Source: Stigonema ocellatum SAG 48.90 = DSM 106950 (GTDB taxonomy: Bacteria > Cyanobacteriota > Cyanobacteriia > Cyanobacteriales > Nostocaceae). Taken from it: a stretch of 64,000 nucleotides of DNA. The stretch spans positions 1 to 64,000 of the forward strand of contig JADQBA010000040.1 in NCBI GenBank assembly GCA_016903675.1. The letters run 5' to 3'. Within the stretch, counting starts at the first letter, position 1; every line of letters begins with the position of its first letter. This document shows, one piece after another, positions 1-8,787 of the stretch. The notes below the pieces were generated by a model. That model made no database searches, had not been told where the DNA came from, and saw nothing but the letters and a program-made list of their open reading frames with translations. The position numbers and the translations under genes are program-made.

Positions 1-180
1 ATTCTCGTTACAAGGCTCTGCCTTGTAATGCTCCTTGGTGGAGGCTCTGCCTCCGCGTTTAATGGGAGGCAGAGCCTCCCTTAATTACGTCCCCAGGCGG
101 AGCCTGGGAACGAGGCAACGGGGCAAACGGCGAAGTTTCGTTATGCACATGATGGTTGATTTGTCTTGTGCGTAAGTCCT
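1..180. repeat. Hairpin-rich dispersed repeat, copy A (cut by window edge)
   Basis: Three nested inverted repeats (ACAAGGCTCTGCCTTGT, GAGGCTCTGCCTC with its partner, and CCAGGCGGAGCCTGG) are followed by a shared tail ending CGTAAGTCCT at 171-180. The same order of motifs, with the same tail, recurs at 63378-63599 in the same orientation. The right end matches the terminal motif of that copy; the left end lies outside the window. It encodes no protein. Confidence 0.8.
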
Positions 181-269
181 TTTTCTGTTGGAGCGCCAGT
201 AACAACTGCCACGGAGCCGCATTTCGGGGCTTCTACCCTGAATTTATTAATTACGAATTACGAATTTGT

Positions 270-3059
270 TCATGGGGATTTTGTGATTTGTTGAGTCGGA
301 ATTTCAATCCATAATTCCGTGCCTAATCCTTGCTGAGAATCACATTTTAAGACACCACCGTGTTTATTGACGATAATTTGGTAACTAATTGAAAGTCCCA
401 AGCCAGTGCCCCTACCTACTGGTTTAGTTGTAAAAAATGGATCAAATACTCTGCCGATAATATCTTTCTGTATTCCTCCACCATTATCGGCAATGCGAAT
501 CAACACTCGGTTGCTGTCAAGAACCTCGGTACGAATCCGAATCTGAGGAGTGGGGAGTAGGGGTGAATTTTTCCCCACTCCCTCTTCTAGGGCATCGATC
601 GCATTACTTAAAACATTAATAAATACTTGATTCAGTTCTCCAGGGTAGCACTCAACCAACGGTAGATCGTCGTACTCTTTAATTACCTCAATACCTGGAC
701 TATTTAGCGTTGCTTTCAGGCGATGCTGTAAAATTAGCAGGGTGCTATCAATGCCTTCGTGAATATCCACTGACTTCATTTCAGCTTGGTCGAGCCTAGA
801 GAAATTTCGTAAAGACAAGACTATCTGGCTGATGCGTTCGGTCCCAATCTTCATGGAGGACAGCATGTTTGGCAAATCTTCCATGATAAAATCTAGGTCA
901 GTCTCTTCTGCATGCTGAAGAATTTCCGGGCAGGGATTGGGATAATGCTGCTGATAGAGAGTCAATATACTGAGTAAATCCTGAGCGTATTCACTCACAT
1001 AAGTAATGTTGCCAGAGATAAAGCTCACTGGGTTGTTAATTTCATGGGCAACACCCGCCACTAGTTGACCCAGTGAAGACATTTTTTCGGTTTGGATGAG
1101 CTGGGCTTGAGTCTGTTTCAAATTGTACAAAGCCTGAGCCAACTGCTCTGCTTGTTGTTGAGTTTGAGCGAGTAATTGAGTTTGTTGAAGCGCCACCCCA
1201 AGTTGAGCAGCGGTCTGACTGAGAAAATTAATTTCAGATGCTTCCCAATGACGAGGTTGCAAGTGTTGATAAGCTACCAGCAAACCCCAGAGTTTTTGCC
1301 CAACAAAGATCGGTGCCAGCGCGTAAGCCTTGATGCTGAATTGCTCTAGAATCTCAATGTGGCATTTCGAGTAACCAGCCTGATAAATGTCATCCACTAC
1401 AAATGATTCATGATTGCGGTAACGTCCTCCTTGTGTCTCTTGTAGGTAGGTATCGTTCCAGACAGTTTTCGTAGTCAGTTTGACCAAGTTTCCATATGCA
1501 GGACCGGCAATCTCAAAATCGTAGATAAATTCACCACCCCAGTCAGGATTAAAGCGATAGACAGCGACTCTATCGGTTTGTAGTAATTGACAAACCTCTT
1601 TAGTGGTTGTCTGAAAAATGGTGTCTACATCGAGAGACTCACGAATTTTAGCAACGACTCCAAACAACGCCTGTTGTTGTTCAGCTGCTTGTTGTAGCTG
1701 GACTGTGCGCTCTTTGACTTGATTTTCTAAGGTGGTATTGAACCCAGATACCTGTTGGTATAACTCATACTCATAGATTGCTGTGGCGAATTGCTTACCC
1801 AGTGCATCAGCTAGTGCAATCTCGTCAGCAGTCCACTGACTAGCTTGTGCCTTTTTTGATTCTCGCCAGACCTCAAACGATAAACGGGGATACAATTGTC
1901 GTTGATCTAAGTCAAACTGACCAGCCCAAAGGGTTTCTGTGTCAATCTCGTCTCGAAAAATACTCAAGTATCCCAGCAACTGCTGGTGATACTTGAGTGG
2001 TATCATAACAATGCTGCGAATTTTTGTTGGTCGGAAAGCAACTTGCAGATTTCGCAATTCAGGGATTTGATAGATATCTGAAATTGCCCAAATGTTATAG
2101 TCACCAGACTTGTAGTGTTCCTGCCAGACACTATATTGTTCCATTAATCGATATCTTGCCAAATCTGGCATCAGAGGTTGTTGACCATAGGTATAAACCT
2201 TGACATAATGACTTTCAAGTTCCAAGCACTCTGCAAAATTTTTAACGGTGCCATTGCGGAAATTCGCGGCTTCATCTCTAATGCAAAGCCTACCACCAGA
2301 ACCTCCGAAGGTATTGACGGCTTCTTCTAAAGCTGGCTGTAATTTAATGGTGGGTAGTGAATGCAGCAGTGAGGCAATGCCGTTAATGATCGCTTCCCTT
2401 TTGGCCCTTTCATGAGTTTGGGTCAGCAGAACACTTTGGGCGATCGCCACAGATAACTGATCTACCACCATTTGCACCACTTCGATGTCATATTTACCAA
2501 CCGAATGTGGCTCTGAGTGGTGAGACACCAGCAACCCCCAAAGTTTCTTTTGATAAAGAATGGGTGCTACTAGAGAGGACTTTACCCCCATAGCAGTCAG
2601 ATATTCCATATGGCAGCGGTCTACAGGGCGGTAACGGATATCCTCTGATATAGTTTCTCCATTTTCCAAGGAATGTAGGTGACTTTGACCAATCTGTCGA
2701 GTATCAACATTGACCACTGAACGCACCCGTGATTTAATAAACAGTTCACGGGCATGGGGCGGAATGTCATCGGCTGGAAAATTTAGCCCCAGCAGCGACG
2801 GCAATCTATGATCGTCTACGGATTCAGCTATCACCTGACCGCTGTCATCAGAATGAAACTTGTAAATTTTCACTCGGTCAGTTTTAAGAAACCAACGTAC
2901 CTCGGTCACTGTTCTTGCGAGAATATCTTGCAGGTCTAGAGTTTGACGAATACTGTTGATGATGCGGCGCAGCAAATTTTCTTGCTCAAGACGTTCCAGC
3001 AGGTAGTTTTCAGTGATGGGGGTCATTGCTTTGGTATGAAATAATTCGTCATTGCCCAA
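270..3059 (-). CDS. GAF-domain sensor histidine kinase with two bilin-type GAFs
   Basis: 929 residues from a TTG start at 3059; an in-frame ATG at 3026 (residue 12) is an equally good start. GAF 1 spans about residues 40-215 and carries the bilin-attachment pair Cys149-His150. A PHY/GAF-like segment spans about 225-435. GAF 2 spans about 465-630 and has a second pair, Cys566-His567. A HisKA H-box follows with the phospho-acceptor at His672 (HEINNP), then an HATPase_c domain with N-box, DNGGG and GTGLGL motifs. There is no membrane segment, receiver or output domain, so it is a soluble kinase that should phosphorylate a separate response regulator; none is adjacent. Cys-His in both GAFs suggests cyanobacteriochrome-type light sensing. 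Chromophore binding is inferred; the kinase call is firm. Confidence 0.93.
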   Translation of the reverse strand: MGNDELFHTKAMTPITENYLLERLEQENLLRRIINSIRQTLDLQDILARTVTEVRWFLKTDRVKIYKFHSDDSGQVIAESVDDHRLPSLLGLNFPADDIPPHARELFIKSRVRSVVNVDTRQIGQSHLHSLENGETISEDIRYRPVDRCHMEYLTAMGVKSSLVAPILYQKKLWGLLVSHHSEPHSVGKYDIEVVQMVVDQLSVAIAQSVLLTQTHERAKREAIINGIASLLHSLPTIKLQPALEEAVNTFGGSGGRLCIRDEAANFRNGTVKNFAECLELESHYVKVYTYGQQPLMPDLARYRLMEQYSVWQEHYKSGDYNIWAISDIYQIPELRNLQVAFRPTKIRSIVMIPLKYHQQLLGYLSIFRDEIDTETLWAGQFDLDQRQLYPRLSFEVWRESKKAQASQWTADEIALADALGKQFATAIYEYELYQQVSGFNTTLENQVKERTVQLQQAAEQQQALFGVVAKIRESLDVDTIFQTTTKEVCQLLQTDRVAVYRFNPDWGGEFIYDFEIAGPAYGNLVKLTTKTVWNDTYLQETQGGRYRNHESFVVDDIYQAGYSKCHIEILEQFSIKAYALAPIFVGQKLWGLLVAYQHLQPRHWEASEINFLSQTAAQLGVALQQTQLLAQTQQQAEQLAQALYNLKQTQAQLIQTEKMSSLGQLVAGVAHEINNPVSFISGNITYVSEYAQDLLSILTLYQQHYPNPCPEILQHAEETDLDFIMEDLPNMLSSMKIGTERISQIVLSLRNFSRLDQAEMKSVDIHEGIDSTLLILQHRLKATLNSPGIEVIKEYDDLPLVECYPGELNQVFINVLSNAIDALEEGVGKNSPLLPTPQIRIRTEVLDSNRVLIRIADNGGGIQKDIIGRVFDPFFTTKPVGRGTGLGLSISYQIIVNKHGGVLKCDSQQGLGTELWIEIPTQQITKSP

Positions 3060-3688
3060 AATTCATCCCACACTCACACTTGATGTAGAGACGTGGGGCT
3101 TTTTTGGATTGAGCTAAAGACAGACAAGTAGACCTGAATAATATTGTTCAATTTGATGAGTTTGCTTGTCCTCAGTAAAAACACGTGAAATATTTTTTCA
3201 CAAAATTTATATCGTAATCCTCCGCATATTTGTGATATAATGCTCAACCTCAGAAACCCGGTATCTGGGAGATACCGGGTTTCTTTATCTTACGAATGAT
3301 TTAGGAATGCTATATACCAATCCTATTTCAGTTGCGAAAATTCAAAGCTTCACCAAACCCAGTTTCGCATTTATTGACCGGGTTTATCTCATCTCATACG
3401 TCTTTGAGATTAATATTGACTTTTTCTGGAATTGAACTTGGGGATGAGGTATCAATTATTAGATTTCATCATTGTATATCAGTAGGGTATGCCCTTACTC
3501 GTAAGCATATCTCACGCTCTATGTCAAGGCAAGCATAACTCGCACTTGTTGCAGTTGGTTAAATTTAGCCTTAATGCTTGTATCCAGATACTTGTAGACA
3601 ACCTAACAAGTGACACAGGAGCAAAACCAGCAGCACAACGAAAACCATAACTTGATTGAACCAGAGCAATTATCTCAGGTAGGACAAT
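3060..3688. other. Divergent intergenic region
   Basis: The region between the minus-strand kinase and the plus-strand TPR gene should hold both promoters. The only clear structure is a hairpin at 3253-3283 with stem GAAACCCGGTATCT; a related hairpin lies at 28014-28042. Because it sits between divergent genes, it is a dispersed palindrome rather than a terminator. A 68-codon frame at 3332-3538 has no recognisable features and I do not call it. Confidence 0.5.
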
Positions 3689-4417
3689 ATGAAGAGCAAC
3701 TCATTTTTTGCATCAAGTAATCATCAAAATCACTCTTATAAAGAAATTATAAATAATACAACAGAATCTCAACGGTACGAGGTAAGCTTCCGCAGCAAAT
3801 CCGCGAGGGGAGATAGCTACTTACGTTCAAGCGCTTTAAAGTCAGCCCAACAAGGAAATTACACTGAAGCCATCGCGCTGTTGAGCCAACTGATTGACCG
3901 TCATCCTGACAATGCCATTGATTACAACAACCGAGGACTGATTTATTTTCAAAGCGGTGAATCGCAAAAAGCAATATTAGATTATAACACAGCATTGCAA
4001 TTAAATCCCAACTTGGCTAGTGCTTATAATAATCGGGCAAATTACTACGCCGCTTGTGGGGAATTACAGAGTGCGATCGCCGACTATGATCGGGCACTGG
4101 ATTTAAATCCCAGATATGTAAGAGCTTGGATTAACCGAGGCATTACCTTACGTGACCTAGGACAATACGAGGAGGCAGTTGATAATTTTGAGATAGCACT
4201 GCTTTTCGGTCAATTAGAAGGTCACATTTTGGCTGAACGAGGCAGGACTTATCATCTTTGGGGAGACTGGAATTGTGCGATCGCCGATTATCGCCGCGCC
4301 CTCATTGAATTACCTTCTTTGAACATCAGAAAAGATGACCCTGGTTTACGCTTAGCTGTACAAGTCAAAAATTGGTTAAACGATCTCCTGCGTCCACAAC
4401 ATCCGGGTGGGAAGTAG
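3689..4417 (+). CDS. Tetratricopeptide repeat protein
   Basis: 242 residues. After a polar N-terminus of about 45 residues come at least four TPR units between about residues 46 and 215. They show the A/G-N-x-Y pattern (DYNNRGLIYF, AYNNRANYYA, AWINRGITLR) and the closing N/D-P helix caps (LNPNLA, LNPRYV). There is no signal peptide or enzyme domain, so it is probably a protein-protein interaction adaptor in the cytoplasm; partners cannot be inferred. HIP1 octamers occur within the gene. It is convergent with the small membrane protein downstream, 20 nt away. Confidence 0.85.
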   Translation: MKSNSFFASSNHQNHSYKEIINNTTESQRYEVSFRSKSARGDSYLRSSALKSAQQGNYTEAIALLSQLIDRHPDNAIDYNNRGLIYFQSGESQKAILDYNTALQLNPNLASAYNNRANYYAACGELQSAIADYDRALDLNPRYVRAWINRGITLRDLGQYEEAVDNFEIALLFGQLEGHILAERGRTYHLWGDWNCAIADYRRALIELPSLNIRKDDPGLRLAVQVKNWLNDLLRPQHPGGK

Positions 4418-4437
4418 GGGAGTGGGTTAGTGACCCA

Positions 4438-4845
4438 TTAAGGTGATGACTCTGATTGTTCAATTTCTGAAGCATCCTTGGGGAACACCACCCGACGCTG
4501 ACTTGGGTCAAATCGATTACCTTGTTCTTGCATAATACTTTTAGCCTGACGCGGATCGAAGCTTCGGCTAAAGGACTGCTGCAAGTTGTCAACACGTGCT
4601 TCCATCAGCTTGACTTCAGTGTGGATTTCTCGTAACTTTTCTTGCTGTGACCAGTGATAAGGTAAAAGTTGCGTCAGGGCAGATACTGCTGCTGCTGAAA
4701 TCACAAGATTTACTCCTATCTTTGCTGTTGTTTCCAGTGCCATGATTTGGTGGGAGCGTTGGCGAAGACGCCGGCTCCTTCGAGGGGAAACCCGTCGTTT
4801 TTGTATTGGTTGTAGCGGGGGTCTAGACGGTTGGAGCGCGTTCAT
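4438..4845 (-). CDS. Small membrane protein, slr1601-type putative cell division protein
   Basis: 135 residues. A basic N-terminal stretch rich in Arg and Pro (residues 1-33) is followed by one hydrophobic segment at about 38-62, a coiled-coil-like stretch at about 68-92, and a polar tail with the pattern SFDPRQAK. It resembles the small cyanobacterial family usually named after Synechocystis slr1601, a putative cell-division protein. That assignment rests on memory of family members, and the function is not established. One pass through the membrane with a cytoplasmic basic tail is predicted. It stands alone, with a long empty region upstream. Confidence 0.6.
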   Translation of the reverse strand: MNALQPSRPPLQPIQKRRVSPRRSRRLRQRSHQIMALETTAKIGVNLVISAAAVSALTQLLPYHWSQQEKLREIHTEVKLMEARVDNLQQSFSRSFDPRQAKSIMQEQGNRFDPSQRRVVFPKDASEIEQSESSP

Positions 4846-5064
4846 GGTAATGACAAGAATCCTGCTGAGTTAAAGGACATACCGCTTACGGTTTTATTTA
4901 GGTGTCATATTACTTCATTTTTTCGTCATTGCTATACTTATGTTTTTAGTAAAAATATGAACCTAGTTTTTATGCGTATTTATATTTAAAATTATTTGAA
5001 TATCAAGTATAAATGAATACTTAATAACTGACCAATAAGCTAGCAGAATCTACATCCAAAAATA

Positions 5065-5419
5065 GGCGTTGCTGAATTTAGTAATGAATTACGTTTAGTT
5101 ACAGATTTGTAATTTTCCCAAACCCTTGTAGAGACAAGGGTTAATCTCACATCTTGCACCAGCCTGATCCCACATCAAAAAAAATACTCAGTATTTAATG
5201 GTTTTTTCACCCAGACCGCATCCGCCTGGGACTTGAAGTCCCAGGCTTATAGCATAAGTCCTCTAAGAGAGGACTGTTGGGAGTTTTGGGATAAATGTAA
5301 ATTTTATGACTCTTGATTTTGTAAACTGTGGTTTGTACTTAGAGGTGCAAGATATAAGTTAATGGCGTCTCTACGAGAAAGCGTGATTTTCACCATTCAT
5401 ATCTTGATTCAGCAACGCC
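5065..5419. repeat. MITE-like repeat with GGCGTTGCTGAAT ends
   Basis: A 355-bp non-coding element with perfect 13-bp terminal inverted repeats. A shorter copy with the same termini lies at 59315-59426, and a one-ended copy lies at about 63601-63658. The size and lack of coding capacity suit a non-autonomous transposable element. The transposase family is unknown. Confidence 0.6.
5224..5275. repeat. Twin-hairpin repeat
   Basis: Two hairpins in tandem: stem GCCTGGGACT/AGTCCCAGGC with a 3-nt loop, then AGTCCTCT/AGAGGACT. A nearly identical 52-bp copy is at 61384-61435. Variants with different first stems lie at 22680-22728 and 51956-52003. Confidence 0.7.
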
Positions 5420-5539
5420 CAAAAATAACGTTGCTTGGGGTCTTTGTCTGTATTAGCGCAGACATAATCGCTCTCGGATAAAAAACAATGTACAATATGT
5501 AAATCAACTTTACAATACTTTGCACATACCACCTAACCC

Positions 5540-6199
5540 ATGCTAGCGGCAATTCTCTTTGACCTAGACGGAACTATTGTCAACACTGACCCTATACACT
5601 ACCAAGCTTGGCGGGAAATGCTGTTGAACTACGGCGTGGAAATTGACGAAACATTCTACAAATCTCGGATTAGTGGGAGGCTCAACCCAGAAATTGTCAA
5701 AGATATCCTGCCACAATTATCACCAGAAGCAGGTGCTGTGTTTGCCGACGAAAAAGAGGCTCTCTTCCGTCAAAAAGCTCAGAGTCTAAAACCGCTGGAT
5801 GGATTTTTTGAACTCCTAGCATGGACAGAGACACAATATCTTAAACGTGCTTTAGTAACGAATGCACCGAGATTAAATGCCCAATTTATGCAAGAAGTGT
5901 TGGGAATAAAAGAAGCTTTTGATACAGTGATTTTAGCAGAAGATTGCATAGCAGGTAAACCAGATCCTGCACCTTATCAAGCTGCTCTACACACATTGGC
6001 CATCTCAGCAGAACAAGCGATCGCCCTAGAAGACTCACCCTCTGGAATTCGTTCAGCTGTAAATGCAGGTATTCGCACCATCGGGATCGCTTCCACCCAC
6101 GATCCACAAGTGCTACAAGAAGTTGGTGCATTTATGGTAGTACCAGATTTTACTGATTTGCACCTCTGGACGTTCCTGAGAGTGGGGAGTGGGGAGTAG
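5540..6199 (+). CDS. HAD-superfamily hydrolase, beta-phosphoglucomutase-like
   Basis: 219 residues. Motif I is FDLDGTIVNTD near residue 7 (nucleophile Asp plus Asp acid/base), motif II is LVTNAP, motif III is the Lys in AGKPDPAPY, and motif IV is EDSPSGIRSA. An alpha-helical C1 cap lies between motifs I and II (about residues 15-80). It is probably a soluble phosphatase or phosphoglucomutase acting on a small phosphorylated metabolite; the substrate cannot be read from sequence. The last residues (VGSGE) and the stop codon are supplied by the GGGGAGT heptamer array that begins here, so the natural C-terminus was probably different. Confidence 0.88.
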   Translation: MLAAILFDLDGTIVNTDPIHYQAWREMLLNYGVEIDETFYKSRISGRLNPEIVKDILPQLSPEAGAVFADEKEALFRQKAQSLKPLDGFFELLAWTETQYLKRALVTNAPRLNAQFMQEVLGIKEAFDTVILAEDCIAGKPDPAPYQAALHTLAISAEQAIALEDSPSGIRSAVNAGIRTIGIASTHDPQVLQEVGAFMVVPDFTDLHLWTFLRVGSGE

Positions 6200-6447
6200 G
6201 GAGTGGGGAGTGGGGAGTGGGGAGTGGGGAGTGGGGAGTGGGGAGTGGGGAGTGGGGAGTGGGGAGTAAGGAGTGGGAAATGGGGAGTAGGGAGTAGGGA
6301 GTGGGGAGTCACGAGTTAGGAATAAAAAAGAAGTAAATATTATTTTATAATTCCCCATTCCCCATTCCCCACTCCCCATTCCCCATTCCCCATTCCCCAT
6401 TCCCCACTCCCCACTCCCCATTCCCCACTCCCCATTCCCCAATACCC
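6180..6447. repeat. Heptamer arrays, GGGGAGT then CCCCATT/CCCCACT
   Basis: A G-rich array of GGGGAGT/GGGGAGTA units (6180-6312) is followed after a 40-bp AT-rich spacer by a C-rich array of CCCCATT and CCCCACT units (about 6351-6447). The two halves are roughly complementary and could fold into one very long imperfect hairpin. A short third block lies at 6560-6585. Open frames across it are repeat-generated and not genes. Confidence 0.85.
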
Positions 6448-6530
6448 ACTTTTTAAAAAATTACGTTTCCCTGAACAAAATTCTTGACGGTGGTAAGGCT
6501 TTACAATCTAATTTATCCACCGCGATGAAC
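6448..6530 (-). pseudogene. Decayed duplicate of the proA 3' end
   Basis: This segment aligns base for base, with scattered differences, to the last ~80 bases of proA plus its immediate 3' flank (about 6585-6668). Both contain CGTTTCCCTGAACAA and TTGACGGTGGT. Read in the proA frame it gives SLTTVK as in the real gene, but with stop codons just upstream. Only the C-terminal end was copied, with C-rich heptamers between the copies, so it is non-functional. Confidence 0.8.
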
Positions 6531-6589
6531 TGCCTACATCACCAAGCATGAAAATCTTTCCCCACTCCCCATTCCCCATTCCCCACTTT

Positions 6590-7855
6590 TTAAAATCTTC
6601 CGTTTCCCTGAACAATATGCTTGACGGTGGTCAGGCTTTCCAAGCTAATTAAGCCACGGCGATGACCTTTTTGGTTAGACATGCCCAGAAAGACTGAATC
6701 TCCTCGCGATAGTGTTCGGGAAAAACGGGGGGAAGCATTGATGTAGCTAGAGGCGCTGTTGACTCCTAGGGCAAAGTGCCGGCTTTCCTGGTAAGATTCA
6801 GTCACAATGCAGTCGGCATGACCACTACTGTGTTGGTTGATCCAGGCGATCGCTGCCTCTAAACTATCCACCAGTTTAAAACCTACTGTCTTGGTTAAAT
6901 AAGCGCTTCCCCACTCATCGTCCTTAGCTAGTCGTACCTGGGGAAAGGCTTCTACTAGTTCTGCATCCGCCCTAATTTCAAAGCCCTTTTCCTTTAAGCT
7001 GTTCCACAGAACTGATAAGGAAGAAGGTAAGGCTTGTCGATGAATGAGGACTTTTTCAATGGCGTTTACTGGGTCTGGTTCGCTTTGATGACTATCTATA
7101 ATCATCCAACGCACCATCTCTAGGCTACCATTACCAGACCAGTAGAGGTAACAGTTGCCCATAGCTGACCGCAAGACTGGAACTGTTGACTGTCGCACGA
7201 CCTGTTGTACTAGGCTAAAACGCCCATAGGGAATGACTAAATTCAAGTACTGGTCTTGGTTCACCAAATCCCGAATGGAAGTTCCATGTTCTGCCGCGAT
7301 CAACTCTACACAACCTATTGGCAAACCAACTTCAGCGATAGCAGTTTGCAGGACTTTACCAATCGCCGCGTTAGAATGGCTAGCTTCCGTACCCCCTTTG
7401 AGAATTAGACTATTGCCTGTTTTGAGACATAAACCTGCTGCGATCGCTGCTAACTCTGGAAATGCCTCATAGATAAAAGCAATCACTCCCAAAGGCATGA
7501 GTTGGGAGTAAGTTTGAGAGTCTTCTAGTTGATAGTCAGCGTGTCTAACCCGCCGCAACGGGTCTGATAACTCCCCTATCCGTTGCAGAATGTCTACTGT
7601 GGTTTCCAGACGTTTTGGCGTCAGCTTCAGCCAATCCAGAATGAGTTCTGGTATTGCCATTTCCCGACTGGCTTCTAGATCCAAGGTGTTTGCCTCTAGA
7701 ATGTCGTCGAAAGAGCGTTTTAGCACCTGTGCCATCATCAACACAGCGCGACTGCGGTCTACTCCCTTGGTGCTCCCCAATTTTAGGGAAGCTTGATAAG
7801 CGCGTTTAGCGCTACTAATTGGTTCGGGGCTATCATCAAAAGCATCCACTGTCAT
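6590..7855 (-). CDS. proA: Gamma-glutamyl phosphate reductase (glutamate-5-semialdehyde dehydrogenase)
   Basis: 421 residues, about the usual length. It catalyses NADPH-dependent reduction of gamma-glutamyl phosphate to glutamate-5-semialdehyde, the second step of proline synthesis. Visible landmarks are the ALDH-like nucleotide-binding segment (PLGVIAFIYEAFPE, LKTGNSLILKGGTEA) and the ProA C-terminal signature around SPRFSRTLSRGDSVF and GLISLESLT. The catalytic Cys would be expected in the segment reading NAIEKVLIHR, which in this subgroup lacks an obvious Cys, as in the cyanobacterial ProA paralogues I remember. The gene ends next to a heptamer block and a decayed copy of its own 3' end. 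It lies 4 nt downstream of the membrane-protein gene on the same strand, so co-transcription is likely. Confidence 0.92.
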   Translation of the reverse strand: MTVDAFDDSPEPISSAKRAYQASLKLGSTKGVDRSRAVLMMAQVLKRSFDDILEANTLDLEASREMAIPELILDWLKLTPKRLETTVDILQRIGELSDPLRRVRHADYQLEDSQTYSQLMPLGVIAFIYEAFPELAAIAAGLCLKTGNSLILKGGTEASHSNAAIGKVLQTAIAEVGLPIGCVELIAAEHGTSIRDLVNQDQYLNLVIPYGRFSLVQQVVRQSTVPVLRSAMGNCYLYWSGNGSLEMVRWMIIDSHQSEPDPVNAIEKVLIHRQALPSSLSVLWNSLKEKGFEIRADAELVEAFPQVRLAKDDEWGSAYLTKTVGFKLVDSLEAAIAWINQHSSGHADCIVTESYQESRHFALGVNSASSYINASPRFSRTLSRGDSVFLGMSNQKGHRRGLISLESLTTVKHIVQGNGRF

Positions 7856-7859
7856 TGAG

Positions 7860-8420
7860 TCAACGTCTGTAGGTAAGCCAGACCATCAGTGCCGGCAGGA
7901 TAGCCAACAGCACCGCCACCATTGCCCAAGCAATAATGTTGGCACCAGTTGCCAATCGCAGTGCTAATGGTAACCATATAATCACTAGCACGAAAATAAT
8001 GCCAAGCGCTACTGGCAGATAGGTTTCTCCTAACCGAGATTGGACAACATGCCAAGTATTTCCCGTCCAACGCCAAGCTCGTTTGTAGGGATAAGTAGTG
8101 GAAAGTTGCTCTAGTATATAACCACTATCTTCCACCACGAATATCTGCTGACAGCGATCGCAACCAAATGCTTCTGTCAATGTAATCGGAATTAACTGCC
8201 CCCGCCGCCGACAGGGACACGGATATTCTTTATTGAAGTCTATTTTTTGGTCTTTTTGAGATTGCACAAGCGATACTATAACTTGAGCTTGTTGATCAAC
8301 ACCTGCTTTAACAGTATTTCCTATTGACACTCTGTGCTCTAAAGAGACGGAGATTCGGGCATACCTTTCTCTGATTATATCCCTATTACTAGTACAGGAC
8401 GACAGAAATAAAGCACCCAT
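7860..8420 (-). CDS. Conserved cyanobacterial membrane protein with Cys-rich N-domain
   Basis: 186 residues as called; the first ~60 lack family-like features and a later start is possible. The middle holds two Cys pairs (PCPCRRRG near residue 78 and GCDRCQQIF near 97), a plausible zinc ribbon. A short beta-rich stretch and two hydrophobic segments follow (about 137-156 and 160-181). The product would be a two-pass membrane protein with a cytoplasmic metal-binding head. Function unknown. The stop is 4 nt from proA, which suggests one transcript. A lipobox-like LSSC near residue 9 exists but is probably upstream of the true start. Confidence 0.7.
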   Translation of the reverse strand: MGALFLSSCTSNRDIIRERYARISVSLEHRVSIGNTVKAGVDQQAQVIVSLVQSQKDQKIDFNKEYPCPCRRRGQLIPITLTEAFGCDRCQQIFVVEDSGYILEQLSTTYPYKRAWRWTGNTWHVVQSRLGETYLPVALGIIFVLVIIWLPLALRLATGANIIAWAMVAVLLAILPALMVWLTYRR

Positions 8421-8454
8421 TCAAAAAAGCCCCAAAAGCTTACCTAATAGGTTT

Positions 8455-8513
8455 GTAGTAGCGCTTTAGCGCCGGTTCAACCCGCAATTTAACCTGCGCT
8501 AAAGCGCTACTAC
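8455..8513. repeat. Palindromic repeat, GTAGTAGCGC family
   Basis: Inverted repeat with 18-bp arms: GTAGTAGCGCTTTAGCGC at 8455-8472 and its complement at 8496-8513. Relatives lie at 27551-27594, 38004-38037 and, incomplete, near 33909-33930. Confidence 0.8.
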
Positions 8514-8575
8514 GAACTAATAAACCACCCAGGTTTCCTTTGGGAAGTTATTATAGGGATTCTTTTGGTTAACAA

Positions 8576-8646
8576 GCGGGTAACGCGATTCGAACGCGCG
8601 ACATTCACCTTGGCAAGGTGACGCTCTACCACTGAGCTATACCCGC
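8576..8646 (-). tRNA. trnG-GCC: tRNA-Gly (anticodon GCC)
   Basis: 71 nt. The acceptor stem GCGGGTA pairs with TACCCGC. The D-arm is AGCTCAGTGGTAGAGC, the anticodon arm is TCACC-TTGCCAA-GGTGA with anticodon GCC, and the T-arm GCGCG-TTCGAAT-CGCGT is complete. No CCA is encoded, so it depends on a tRNA nucleotidyltransferase such as the fusion protein at 9874. Confidence 0.97.
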
Positions 8647-8787
8647 AAAACTCGACTAAATATAAGTCTCTCAGATTTTTTCTTGTTTGTCAATAGTTTA
8701 TTTGAAAATTTTTTAGTTATTAGTTGGTGGTTGTTGTTAGGTGTTAGGTGTTGGTTTTACCAAACAACAATCAACCACCAACTAATG

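Larger units (their letters stand above)
4846..5539. other. Gene-free region holding nested palindromic repeats
   Basis: No credible coding frame. Most of it is a repeat bounded by the inverted 13-mers GGCGTTGCTGAAT (5065-5077) and ATTCAGCAACGCC (5407-5419), with a twin-hairpin element nested inside at 5224-5275. The promoter of the HAD gene must lie in roughly the last 120 bases. Confidence 0.6.

Noticed and set aside
3253..3283. Rho-independent terminator
   Set aside because: It lies between two divergent genes and a related hairpin is present at 28014; it is a dispersed palindrome.
3332..3538. 68-codon plus-strand frame
   Set aside because: No family features, no clear ribosome site, biased composition from an AT-rich intergenic region.
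6113..6442. Open frames across the heptamer array
   Set aside because: Repetitive GGGGAGT encodes WGMG/SGEWG peptides on either strand; these are repeat artefacts.
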